This document shows positions 15,865 to 24,319 of a DNA stretch of 64,000 bases, one piece after another. Location of the stretch: assembly GCA_044772875.1 (NCBI GenBank), contig CP173058.1:3038001-3102000 (forward strand). The letters are read 5' to 3'. Position 1 is the first letter of the stretch; each line of letters starts with the position of its first letter. The notes beneath the pieces are model-generated. The model did no database searches and was not told where the DNA came from. It was given only the letters and a program-made list of their open reading frames with translations. Origin of the DNA: Morganella morganii_D (GTDB lineage Bacteria > Pseudomonadota > Gammaproteobacteria > Enterobacterales > Enterobacteriaceae). A program made the translations under genes and the position numbers.

Positions 15865-17793
15865 ATGATTGTTTTCTCTTCACTTCAGGTCCGCCGCGGT
15901 GTCCGTATTCTGCTCGACAACGCAACGGCCACCATCAACCCGGGTCAGAAAGTCGGCCTGGTGGGAAAAAACGGCTGCGGTAAATCCACGCTGCTGGCGC
16001 TGCTCAAAGGCGAATTACAGGCCGAAGCAGGCAGTGTGGCCTTTCCGGGGAACTGGTCAATGGCCTGGGTTAACCAGGAGACCCCGGCACTGGATGAGCC
16101 GGCGATTGAGTATGTCATTGACGGTGACCGCGAATTCCGTGAGCTTGAGGCAAAATTACAGCAGGCGAATGAACAAAATGACGGCCATGCGATTGCCGTG
16201 ATCCACGGCCAGCTCGACATGCTCGATGCCTGGACCATCCGTTCCCGTGCCGCCACACTGCTGCATGGACTCGGATTCTCACAGGAACAGCTGGAAACAC
16301 CGGTGCGGGCCTTCTCCGGGGGCTGGCGGATGCGTCTGAACCTGGCACAGGCACTGATTTGCCGCTCTGACCTGCTGCTGCTCGATGAACCGACCAACCA
16401 CCTGGATCTCGATGCCGTGATCTGGCTGGAAAAATGGCTGAAAAGCTATCCCGGCACTTTGATTCTGATCTCCCATGACCGCGATTTCCTCGACCCGATC
16501 ATTGATAAAGTGCTGCATATTGAGCAGAACGGCCTGTTTGAATACACCGGCAACTATTCCTCCTTTGAGATGCAGCGCGCTGAGAAAATGGCACAGCAGC
16601 AGGCACAGTATGAAAGCCAGCAGTTACGCCGCGCGCACCTGCAAAAATATGTGGATCGTTTCCGCGCCCAGGCGACTAAAGCCAAACAGGCGCAAAGCCG
16701 CCTGAAGATGCTGGAGCGTATGGAGCTGATTGCTCCGGCACTGGCGGATAACCCGTTCCGTTTCAGTTTCCGCCCGCCGGAAACTCTGCCGAACCCGCTG
16801 CTGAAAATGGAAAAAGTCAGTGCCGGATACGGTGAGAAAGTAGTGCTGGATAATATCAAACTGAACCTGGTGCCCGGCTCACGTATCGGCCTGCTGGGCC
16901 GTAACGGCGCAGGTAAATCCACCCTGATTAAAATGCTCGCCGGTGAGCTGGAACCGTTACAGGGAAAAATCGGTCTCGCAAAAGGCATCAAACTGGGGTA
17001 TTTCGCCCAGCATCAGCTGGAGTTTTTGCGGGCGGATGAATCCCCGTTACAGCATATGGTGCGCCTTGCACCGGATCAGACAGAACAGCAACTGCGTGAT
17101 TATCTCGGCGGCTTTGGTTTCAAAGGTGACCAGGTGACCGACCCGACCGGACGTTTCTCCGGCGGGGAAAAAGCGCGGCTGGTGCTGGCAATGATTATCT
17201 GGCAGCGTCCGAATCTGCTGCTGCTCGATGAACCGACCAACCACCTGGATCTCGATATGCGCCAGGCGCTGACCGAAGCCCTGATCGAATTTGAGGGCGC
17301 GATCGTCGTGGTTTCGCACGATCGTCACCTGCTGCGATCCACCACCGATGATCTGTATCTGGTGCATGACGGCCAGGTCGAACCGTTTGACGGCGATCTG
17401 GATGATTATCAGCGCTGGCTGGCAGACAGCCAGAAACAGATGCGCCAGAGCGCGGAACCGGCTGCGGAAAACGGTGAGGAAAAAAATACTGTCACCGCGC
17501 AGGATCGCAAAGAGCAGAAACGCCGCGAGGCAGAATTCCGCCGGCAGACTCAGCCGCTGCGCAAAGAATCGGAGAAACTGGAAAAAACCATGAGCCGGTT
17601 ATCAGATGCCATCGCCGCGATTGAGGAAAAACTCGGTGACAGCGGCCTGTATGATCAGTCCCGCAAAGCCGAGCTGAACACCTGCCTTCAGGAGCAGGCG
17701 CAATTCAAAGCGGAGCTGGAAGAGGCGGAAATGGCCTGGATGGAGATTCAGGAAAACCTCGAAGCCATGACTCAATCATTTGAAAACCCGTAA
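15865..17793 (+). CDS. yheS: ABC-F family ATPase YheS
   Basis: 642 residues with two ABC ATPase domains and no membrane segments. The first domain has GKNGCGKST (Walker A) and FSGGWRMRLNLAQAL; the second has GRNGAGKST and FSGGEKARLVLAM. Each has LLLLDEPTNHLDLD. An inter-domain linker (about 235-300) and a charged C-terminal coiled coil (about 540-642) are present. ABC-F proteins bind the ribosomal E site and relieve stalled translation; YheS is one of the four E. coli members. In E. coli yheT follows directly, but here 6.5 kb of other genes intervene. Confidence 0.95.
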   Translation: MIVFSSLQVRRGVRILLDNATATINPGQKVGLVGKNGCGKSTLLALLKGELQAEAGSVAFPGNWSMAWVNQETPALDEPAIEYVIDGDREFRELEAKLQQANEQNDGHAIAVIHGQLDMLDAWTIRSRAATLLHGLGFSQEQLETPVRAFSGGWRMRLNLAQALICRSDLLLLDEPTNHLDLDAVIWLEKWLKSYPGTLILISHDRDFLDPIIDKVLHIEQNGLFEYTGNYSSFEMQRAEKMAQQQAQYESQQLRRAHLQKYVDRFRAQATKAKQAQSRLKMLERMELIAPALADNPFRFSFRPPETLPNPLLKMEKVSAGYGEKVVLDNIKLNLVPGSRIGLLGRNGAGKSTLIKMLAGELEPLQGKIGLAKGIKLGYFAQHQLEFLRADESPLQHMVRLAPDQTEQQLRDYLGGFGFKGDQVTDPTGRFSGGEKARLVLAMIIWQRPNLLLLDEPTNHLDLDMRQALTEALIEFEGAIVVVSHDRHLLRSTTDDLYLVHDGQVEPFDGDLDDYQRWLADSQKQMRQSAEPAAENGEEKNTVTAQDRKEQKRREAEFRRQTQPLRKESEKLEKTMSRLSDAIAAIEEKLGDSGLYDQSRKAELNTCLQEQAQFKAELEEAEMAWMEIQENLEAMTQSFENP

Positions 17794-17833
17794 GTGATGG
17801 AGAGCGGCGGATGCCGCTCTCAGACCGTTGACT

Positions 17834-17866
17834 AACCCCGCTTTTCTACGCGGGGTTTTCTTTTAT
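17834..17866 (+). terminator. Terminator of yheS
   Basis: AACCCCGC, an 8-9 base loop and GCGGGGTT followed by TTCTTTT, 40 bases after the yheS stop. Confidence 0.85.
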
Positions 17867-18085
17867 GTGCGACAGAAGGTCATAATCGCGATATTTTTCA
17901 GTAACCTGTCATTTTTACCCGACGATGATTCAGGTACATCCCAGCCTGCTATTACCCTGTATATCACCATAAAAAAGTGATAAAGAAGCGCTGGCAGCGT
18001 CATCTTCTTGATGTTCTGCGCGGTGGCTGCCAGCAGGTACTGCATTAGCACTTTCATCAGACCACGGAACCCCGCAATAACTCAG
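17867..18085 (-). pseudogene. Remnant of a transposase C-terminus (IS1182-like)
   Basis: The minus strand around 18085-17990 reads AGFRGLMKVLMQYLLAATAQ then NIKKM. This resembles the C-terminal segment of IS1182-type DDE transposases, where a GL.KV..Q.LL.A.A.N.K motif recurs. A stop codon lies directly upstream in the same frame and no catalytic domain is present, so only a scrap remains. The following residues do not look conserved. It marks the left edge of the accessory block inserted after yheS. Family assignment is from motif memory. Confidence 0.5.
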
Positions 18086-18702
18086 CACACCGTCACCCCG
18101 CCGGTGCGCAGATATCAACTGAAGCACAGATGTGTGGATTAACCTCGTCGCCGGGGCAGATATTGCTGATGCTTTAATGCATTGAAATATAATAATTATT
18201 TTTATATTTATAGAGTACTGCAAACAAGTCAGCACAATATTTCATCTTAACGCCTTTATTATTTATTTTTCAGAACAAAAATACAGCGGACTTTCCTTTT
18301 TTGTCAGTGATGTGATTTTTATCATTGCTGTTCAATGAGTTACAGTTAATTTGTATTTGGTTACATATTTATTTTTGTGATCACAAGGTAAATTCCAATT
18401 TTCTTTTTTATTTTCAGTTTGTTGCGGTTAAATGTTAAAAAATATGAGTATTTGTATTTTTTATGATCTGACATATTTCACTTCATCAACCGGTCATTCG
18501 TGCCCCTGCGGGTCAGATATCCTGTTTTTGCAACGATTTTAACTTAAGTGACTGATCCTGTGAGATACAGCCCCTCCTGCAGCCTTTACAGACCGGTAAG
18601 TGAAACTTATGCTTTCTGCATTATCACCATGCGCACTGGCTGATGACGAAGTCACTCGTCCGGTAACGAATTGTTACCTGTTTATAAATAAGGAATTTTA
18701 TC
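18086..18702. other. AT-rich gap before the type VI remnant
   Basis: About 600 bases, noticeably AT-rich after 18170, in which I see no gene or RNA. An AAGGAATTTTATC sequence just before 18703 serves as ribosome binding site for the Hcp fragment. The base composition differs from the flanking yheS and mur genes and fits acquired DNA. Confidence 0.5.
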
Positions 18703-18888
18703 ATGCCAACTCCATGCTATATCTCTATCGAAGGCAAAACCCAGGGCAATATCACTGCCGGTGCGTTTACCGCTGAATCTGTCGGTAACATCTATGTGCA
18801 GGGTCATGAAGATGAGATGCTGGTACAGGAATTTGAACATATTGTCACTGTTCCGACCGACCCGCAGTCCGGCCAGCCATATGCATAA
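18703..18888 (+). pseudogene. hcp: Hcp (type VI secretion tube protein), N-terminal fragment
   Basis: 61 residues starting MPTPCYISIEGKTQGNITAG, with GNIYVQGHEDEMLVQEFEH, the conserved Hcp N-terminus. Hcp is normally about 160-170 residues and forms hexameric rings of the T6SS tube. Here similarity stops after DPQSGQP and a stop follows two residues later, so the C-terminal two thirds is gone. The reading frame overlaps the ATG of the next gene by 8 bases. It keeps a good Shine-Dalgarno, so a short peptide may still be made. Probably a deletion product. Confidence 0.8.
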
Positions 18889-19447
18889 GACAAATTATCG
18901 TAATTCTATCCGCAGCGTGCAATGGCTGACGCTCCTCGCTGACCGTTATATTGAACGCCTCGGCGGTGAAGCCCATGTCCGTAAAATATTATCTGCTGAC
19001 CCGGAGATTACCCTGAGCCGTTACCCCGGCAGGCTGATGATTCAGGCCGGTGACTATCCGGATCTCACCCCCGGCACACCGCCGGAAAGTTATTACCGGA
19101 TTAATGAACTTATCCGGCCCATCCGCTATGTCATTAAAGAAGATGATTCTTTACATTTTCTCGGGGAAGGCCATTTTACGGATGTTACCAGTAAACAGTG
19201 GTATGAGCGTTATGATCGCGGTCCGATGGTTGTCTCTCCGTTGTATGCGGGCGAACCGGCACGGGTTGACGGTTACTGGACAACCAAAGGCCGCGAGAAT
19301 GTGGAGACCATTTTTCTTCAGGGCACACCGGCCATTGATATTGAGGGCAATCCGCCCGGCCGGACTGAGTGGAGGCTTATCCGCGAAATTCCGCATGATG
19401 ATGAACGGGATCTGACCCTGCTGGAGCAAAAACTCAATGGCCGGTAA
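18881..19447 (+). pseudogene. DUF3396/TsiV-like T6SS immunity protein, N-terminally truncated
   Basis: 188 residues from the ATG at 18881. The segments RLMIQAGDYPDLTPGTPPES, YYRINELIRPIRYV and FLGEGHFTDVTSKQWYERYD match the C-terminal half of the DUF3396 (TsiV) type VI immunity family, which usually spans about 300-350 residues. The expected N-terminal part is missing: the homologous sequence begins directly at the Hcp breakpoint. A deletion apparently joined a truncated hcp to the middle of this gene. It overlaps the PAAR gene by 11 bases. Family recognition is from motif memory. Confidence 0.65.
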
Positions 19448-19703
19448 ACCGGTTATCTGCCTCGGTGATATGACTGACCACGGCGGCGTGGTCATCTCCG
19501 CCCCGGATAATTACACCATCAACGGCCGGCCGGTGGCTACCGAAGGGGACTCAGTCTCCTGTCCGAAATGCAAAGGTGTCTTTCAGATTGCTTCCGGTTC
19601 TTCACTCATGGCCTTTCAGGGCAAAAAAATTGCCCTGGAGGGCATGAAAACCACCTGTGGAGCCACACTGATTGCATCGCAGTCATTAATGACATCTGAG
19701 TAA
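19437..19703 (+). CDS. PAAR-domain protein (T6SS spike tip)
   Basis: 88 residues, MAGKPVICLGDMTDHGGVVI, with GRPVATEGDSVSCPKCKG and ALEGMKTTCGATLIASQ: a complete PAAR domain. PAAR proteins cap VgrG and sharpen the type VI spike, often recruiting effectors. Short stand-alone PAARs such as this are the norm in orphan hcp/vgrG/PAAR islands. His and Cys residues for zinc at the tip are present. It overlaps the end of the DUF3396 fragment and is followed by another partial DUF3396 gene. No effector domain is fused to it. Confidence 0.85.
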   Translation: MAGKPVICLGDMTDHGGVVISAPDNYTINGRPVATEGDSVSCPKCKGVFQIASGSSLMAFQGKKIALEGMKTTCGATLIASQSLMTSE

Positions 19704-19756
19704 CGGTTTTTATCGTTCCGGCAGAATGGCATTATCCGTCAATCACAGGAAGAATA

Positions 19757-20113
19757 ATGACTGAACAGGAAGCGGAACTGAACGCTATCCGGGAAATCAC
19801 CGGATTTTTGCTGATAGATGATAAAAAACGGTATTTAACCCGCCTCGGGCTGGTGATGACGTTTTTCTTTAAAAACGGTTATACCCCGGAGAAAAAAGCC
19901 GCCATTCTGCGCTGCTACCGACGCTTCCGTGAGCTGTACGCCGGAAAACTGCGTTTTCATACCCATAACCAAAAGGGGATGAAAAAATACTCTGAGGAAA
20001 ATATTGAAAAACTGGAGCAGTATATTCAGACATCCGGATCAGCCATCCAGGCTGTTAATCATGGTGCGGGCATTGATCACCAACTGCCGTGCCTGCTCTT
20101 CCCGCCGCTGTAA
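19757..20113 (+). pseudogene. DUF3396/TsiV-like immunity protein, C-terminally truncated
   Basis: The first ~93 residues (MTEQEAELNAIREITGFLLI, with LVMTFFFKNGYTPEKKAAIL and AGKLRFHTHNQKGMKKYSEE) look like the N-terminal part of a DUF3396 protein. From about 20037 the frame runs into the 3' end of murR on the opposite strand, and the remaining 25 residues are merely antisense of MurR. The gene is therefore cut off exactly at the murR stop. Together with the C-terminal fragment at 18881-19447 it would make roughly one full-length gene. Confidence 0.6.
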
Positions 20114-20899
20114 CAGCGCCATAAACAGTAAATCCGTCACCGTATTCTGCGCCGTCCGCGAGGAGATGGACGAACTGCGCCACTCGTTTTCCTCCGCGAC
20201 CGTTTCCAGCACATAATCCGCCATTTTTGCCAGCGGCGACTGACGGTTCCCGGTAATGGCAATCAGCGTGGCATTCTGCTTTTTCGCGGTGGCCGCAGTG
20301 ACCAGCATGTCCTTGCGTTTACCGCTGAATGACAGCACCACCAGCACATCTTTTCCGGTCAGTGTCTGCGAAAAAGCAATCTGGATATGGTGATCTGCCT
20401 CAGCCAGTGTCATCAGCCCGATTTTCTGGAGCTTATACGCCAGGTCTTTCGCCGTCAGCCCGGAGCCGCCGATACCGGCGACCTGAATACAGCGGGCGTT
20501 ATCCAGACACGCGACAATCTCTGTCATCTGCTCAAAATCGAGCCGCCGTGTGGTTTCCGTGATGGAATTCTGTTTTTCCTGTGCCAGTTTTTGTGCGATC
20601 ACCATCAGCGGATCCCGGGCTTCTATCCGGTTGTGCAGCGCCTGCTGTTGGTTGGCAGCCAGCACCCGGTTACGGCCGATCTCTTCGCTGATGGCGACTT
20701 TCAGTGCCGGAAATCCCTTAAATCCCATTTTCTGACTAAACTTCACAATAGCGGACTGACTCACGCCTACCCGCTCTGCCAGTACCTGAGAGGAGAGTGT
20801 TACCGTCTCTTCCGGCTGCGCCAGGATAAAATCAGCAATATGCTGCTGATTGGTCGCCAGCTCTGCTTTTGCCCAGCTGATTTTTGTCAGGATCGCCAT
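20039..20899 (-). CDS. murR: MurR/RpiR family repressor
   Basis: 286 residues. An N-terminal RpiR-type HTH (about 1-77, VTLSSQVLAERVGVSQSAIV, KFSQKMGFKGFPALKVA) precedes a SIS sugar-phosphate binding domain (about 125-260, IQVAGIGGSGLTAKDLAYKL). MurR represses murQP and is released by N-acetylmuramate 6-phosphate. It is divergent from murQ across a 263-base control region, the E. coli arrangement. Its stop coincides with the breakpoint of the DUF3396 fragment. Confidence 0.92.
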   Translation of the reverse strand: MAILTKISWAKAELATNQQHIADFILAQPEETVTLSSQVLAERVGVSQSAIVKFSQKMGFKGFPALKVAISEEIGRNRVLAANQQQALHNRIEARDPLMVIAQKLAQEKQNSITETTRRLDFEQMTEIVACLDNARCIQVAGIGGSGLTAKDLAYKLQKIGLMTLAEADHHIQIAFSQTLTGKDVLVVLSFSGKRKDMLVTAATAKKQNATLIAITGNRQSPLAKMADYVLETVAEENEWRSSSISSRTAQNTVTDLLFMALLQRREEQARQLVINARTMINSLDG

Positions 20900-20933
20900 G
20901 TATGTCTGTTTTCCTTATCCGGATAATAAAAAT

Positions 20934-20970
20934 GGAATAAATTATTTTAAAACTAATGACGAATTATTCC
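20934..20970. promoter_or_regulatory. Candidate MurR operator in the murR-murQ region
   Basis: GGAATAA (20934-20940) and TTATTCC (20964-20970) form an inverted repeat just upstream of murR, and further GAATAAT half-sites occur around 21018. Being between the divergent murR and murQ genes they are reasonable operator candidates, but AT-rich repeats arise easily and no binding data are implied. Confidence 0.4.
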
Positions 20971-21089
20971 TGATAAATAACGTATCTGATAAACAAAAAA
21001 TACACTTATATTCAATAGAATAATGAAAATTAAAGATGAGGATATGTGAAAATATTCCTGCTATACCATCATAGTTGAATAGATTGCTC

Positions 21090-21105
21090 TGTGATAACTC
21101 TCACA
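21090..21105. promoter_or_regulatory. CRP binding site upstream of murQ
   Basis: TGTGA-TAACTC-TCACA is a perfect match to the CRP core TGTGA-N6-TCACA. Its centre is 66 bases before the murQ start. TAGCAT at 21127-21132 would fit a class II -10 with a start near 21139. E. coli murQP is also CRP-dependent, so catabolite control is expected. Confidence 0.8.
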
Positions 21106-21162
21106 CAAAAAGAATATTTAATTCTCTAGCATGCTGATTATATCTTATACAAAGGATCACGC

Positions 21163-22074
21163 ATGAAAATTGACTTAACCTCAATGATTACCGAGAGCCG
21201 CAATCCGGCCAGCGCGGACATCGACAGCCTGCCGACATTGGATATGCTGCGGGTTATCAACCGCGAAGACCAGACCGTTGCCCCTGCTGTGGAAAAGACC
21301 CTGCCGCAGGTGGCACAGGTAGTGGACGCGGTGGCACAGGCATTCCGCTGCGGCGGGCGACTGATTTATATGGGTGCGGGCACCTCCGGCCGCCTCGGGA
21401 TACTGGATGCCAGCGAATGTCCGCCGACGTTCGGCACGCCGGCAGAACAGGTGGTCGGCCTGATTGCCGGTGGTCATAAAGCTATCCTGAAAGCCGTTGA
21501 AAATGCGGAAGATAACCGGGAACTGGCTGTGAGTGATCTGAAAGCCCTGAATTTCAGTGAAAAAGATGTGTTAGTCGGGATAGCCGCCAGCGGCCGCACC
21601 CCTTACGTGCTGGGCGGTATGGAATACGCCCTGTCTCTCGGCGCAACGGTTGCCGCCGTCAGTTGCAACCCGGACAGTGAAATGAGTCGTCTGGCCGCTA
21701 TCGCCATTACACCGGTGGTCGGCCCGGAAGTAATCACCGGCTCCTCCCGCATGAAAGCCGGAACTGCCCAGAAACTGATACTCAATATGATCACCACCGG
21801 GGCGATGATCCGCTCGGGGAAAGTGTACGGCAACCTGATGGCAGACGTGGAAGCAACCAACGCCAAACTGGTTGAGCGGCAGAAACGTATTGTGATGGCC
21901 GCAACGGAATGTGACAGAGCGACCGCAGAACAGGCCCTTGCCGCCTGTGACGGACACTGCAAAACAGCCATCGTGATGATCCTGGCACAGCTGAGTGCCG
22001 GTGACGCCAAAGCCCTGCTGGCACAACATCAGGGGTTTATCCGTGACGCGCTGACCGGCACGGCACACTCTTAA
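21163..22074 (+). CDS. murQ: N-acetylmuramic acid 6-phosphate etherase
   Basis: 303 residues, MKIDLTSMITESRNPASADI. MurQ cleaves the lactyl ether of MurNAc-6-P to GlcNAc-6-P and D-lactate, allowing cell-wall amino sugar recycling. The SIS domain shows YMGAGTSGRLGILDASECPP with the conserved glutamate, and GSSRMKAGTAQKLILNMI. Length matches E. coli (298). It is the first gene of murQP, 15 bases before murP, preceded by AAAGGATC. Confidence 0.97.
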   Translation: MKIDLTSMITESRNPASADIDSLPTLDMLRVINREDQTVAPAVEKTLPQVAQVVDAVAQAFRCGGRLIYMGAGTSGRLGILDASECPPTFGTPAEQVVGLIAGGHKAILKAVENAEDNRELAVSDLKALNFSEKDVLVGIAASGRTPYVLGGMEYALSLGATVAAVSCNPDSEMSRLAAIAITPVVGPEVITGSSRMKAGTAQKLILNMITTGAMIRSGKVYGNLMADVEATNAKLVERQKRIVMAATECDRATAEQALAACDGHCKTAIVMILAQLSAGDAKALLAQHQGFIRDALTGTAHS

Positions 22075-22089
22075 CACAAGGTAATCACC

Positions 22090-23535
22090 ATGGCCAAAAT
22101 CAGTCAGTCAACCATCATACAGATTCTGGATGCCATCGGCGGTCCGGGTAACGTGGCGCACAGCGGAAACTGTATGACCCGCCTGCGTCTGACACTGAAC
22201 AACACACAACTGGCAGATAAAATCGCTATCAAAAAAATTGAGGGCGTGCTGGGAGTGATTGAAAGTGACGAGCAATTCCAGATTGTGCTGGGGCCGGGAA
22301 AAGCACAAACCGCCGCAGAGCTGATGCAGAAACACCTGGATGAGTATATCCCCGGCAGTGAACCGGACAGCCGCAGCCTGAAAGAAATTGCCGCTGATCA
22401 GAAACTGCACCTGAAAGAGAAACAAACGAACCCGGTACAGCGTTTTCTCGCCAAATTCGCCACTATTTTTACCCCGCTCATTCCGGGATTTATCGGCGTT
22501 GGTCTGCTGCTCGGGTTTGCCACATTGTTTGAGTCGCTCTGGATCACCGGTAATCCGTCCCCGAACGGCACACTGGTTGAAGTACTCGGTTACATGAAGG
22601 TCTTCGGTAAAGGCCTGTTTACCTTTATGGGGATCCTGATTGGCTATAACGCACAGAAAGCCTTCGGCGGATCCGGCGTCAACGGTGCGATCATCGCCGC
22701 GCTGTTTATCCTCGGTTATGATCCGCAGGCGACCAAAGGTTTCTACTCCGGTATGGAAACCTTTTTCGGCCACGGTATTGACCCGCGCGGTAATATCATC
22801 GGTATTCTGATCGCCACCATCACCGGCGCATGGGTGGAACGGCAGGTACGGCGTTTTATCCCGGCGAACCTGGATATCATTCTGACATCCGCTGTCACAC
22901 TGCTGATTATGGGCGCACTGACCTTCGTTGTAATTATGCCGATCGGCGTCTGGCTGTTTGACGGCATGTCCTGGCTGTTTATGCACCTCAACGCCAATCC
23001 GTTCGGCGCGGCTGTTCTTGCCGGTCTGTTCCTGATCGCCGTAATGTTTGGTATCCACCAGGGCTTTATCCCGGTGTATACCGCGCTGGTCGGCACTCAG
23101 GGTTTTAACTCCCTGTTTCCGATCCTCGCCATGGCAGGCGCCGGTCAGGTCGGGGCTGCACTGGCGTTGTATGTCCGTGCAAAAAAAGACTCTGTTCTGC
23201 GTAATCAGATCCGTGGTGCGATTATCCCCGGTTTTCTCGGGATCGGCGAACCCCTGATCTACGGCGTGACACTGCCGCGTGTGAAGCCGTTTATCACCGC
23301 CTGTTTCGGCGGGGCGGCGGGCGGCTTCTTTATCGGGCTTGTTGCCTGGTTCGGCTATCCCGTCGGGCTGAATACTGTTTTCGGACCGTCAGGAATTATC
23401 GCCATTCCGGTCATGACATCCGACAGCGGTATTTTCACCGGGATGGCGGTCTATACCGGCGGGTTACTCGTCGCCTATCTGGCCGGATTCCTGTTTACTC
23501 TGCTGTTCGGCAGTAAGAATGTGGATTTAAGCTGA
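22090..23535 (+). CDS. murP: PTS N-acetylmuramic acid transporter subunit IIBC
   Basis: 481 residues. The N-terminal EIIB domain (about 1-90) has the phosphorylated cysteine at residue 28 in HSGNCMTRLRL. The EIIC domain (about 115-475, with about ten membrane segments, GIGEPLIYGVTLPRVKPF) follows. There is no EIIA domain, so phosphate must come from EIIA-Glc, as in E. coli. It imports MurNAc as MurNAc-6-P for MurQ. Confidence 0.96.
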   Translation: MAKISQSTIIQILDAIGGPGNVAHSGNCMTRLRLTLNNTQLADKIAIKKIEGVLGVIESDEQFQIVLGPGKAQTAAELMQKHLDEYIPGSEPDSRSLKEIAADQKLHLKEKQTNPVQRFLAKFATIFTPLIPGFIGVGLLLGFATLFESLWITGNPSPNGTLVEVLGYMKVFGKGLFTFMGILIGYNAQKAFGGSGVNGAIIAALFILGYDPQATKGFYSGMETFFGHGIDPRGNIIGILIATITGAWVERQVRRFIPANLDIILTSAVTLLIMGALTFVVIMPIGVWLFDGMSWLFMHLNANPFGAAVLAGLFLIAVMFGIHQGFIPVYTALVGTQGFNSLFPILAMAGAGQVGAALALYVRAKKDSVLRNQIRGAIIPGFLGIGEPLIYGVTLPRVKPFITACFGGAAGGFFIGLVAWFGYPVGLNTVFGPSGIIAIPVMTSDSGIFTGMAVYTGGLLVAYLAGFLFTLLFGSKNVDLS

Positions 23536-23555
23536 TTCGTGGTATAGCGGCAAAA

Positions 23556-23582
23556 AAACAGACCGCAATGCGGTCTGTTTTT
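23556..23582 (+). terminator. Terminator of murQP
   Basis: ACAGACCGC-AAT-GCGGTCTGT followed by TTTTTC, 25 bases after the murP stop. Confidence 0.9.
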
Positions 23583-23624
23583 CATTCAGCTTCTGTTTTT
23601 GTTCCGCAGGTTATATTATGTCAG

Positions 23625-24227
23625 CTATTCAAGCCAGATGAGCGGCACACAGGCGGCGGTGAGTAACCCCATCACAATATTGAAGGTGAACCAGGCATTG
23701 CGGCTGCGCAGAAAACGGCCGATAAAGGTACCGAATCCGATCCAGATAAGCCCGGCAACCAGATTCACTGAGACCATCACGATACTCATCACTCCGACAG
23801 ACAGCATATAGGCATCGCCGCTCAGGCTGTAACTGCTGACCGCCCCCAACCCCATCAGCCAGGCTTTGGGATTGATAAACTGCAACAGCGCGCCCTGATA
23901 CCAGGTGATGGCCTTAGTGACCTGCGGTTCATTAAGAGACTGATAAGGCGCAGTAGCCAGTTTTTTGGCAAGCCACAGAAGGTAAAGACTGCCCGCAATT
24001 TTCATAGCAGTATGCAATTTGGGATAAATCAGTAAAATAGCCGCAACACCAAAGGCTGAAAGATATAATACTGTCTGCATGCCGAGCATAATACCGGCCA
24101 TCAGCACCAGTGTGCGGCGGAAACCGTATTGCGCCCCGGAGGCGGTCAGTAACAGGTTATTAGGCCCGGGCGTGACTGCCGCGATAAACATAAAGACAAA
24201 AAGAGAGATAAAAAGGTGTGCAGTCAT
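23625..24227 (-). CDS. LysE/RhtB family amino-acid exporter
   Basis: 200 residues from MTAHLFISLFVFMFIAAVTP. The family hallmark TPGPNNLLLTASGAQYGFRR lies near residues 19-40 and there are about six membrane segments. LysE/RhtB proteins export amino acids or derivatives; this one resembles the EamB/YfiK subgroup that exports cysteine and O-acetylserine, but the substrate cannot be assigned. An in-frame start at 24284 would add 19 hydrophilic residues and reach toward the divergent yheT promoter, so the inner ATG is preferred. Confidence 0.8.
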   Translation of the reverse strand: MTAHLFISLFVFMFIAAVTPGPNNLLLTASGAQYGFRRTLVLMAGIMLGMQTVLYLSAFGVAAILLIYPKLHTAMKIAGSLYLLWLAKKLATAPYQSLNEPQVTKAITWYQGALLQFINPKAWLMGLGAVSSYSLSGDAYMLSVGVMSIVMVSVNLVAGLIWIGFGTFIGRFLRSRNAWFTFNIVMGLLTAACVPLIWLE

Positions 24228-24319
24228 GGGGAATCCGGCAACGTGGTCATTTTCTTCCCGGAAAATTACCAGTATGTTTTTCATTAAACAAGAGATGTTT
24301 TTTCATTACGAATCTAACT

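Noticed and set aside
22108..23058. 316-residue open frame opposite murP
   Set aside because: Its sequence is antisense to a well-recognised PTS IIBC protein and shows no family of its own.
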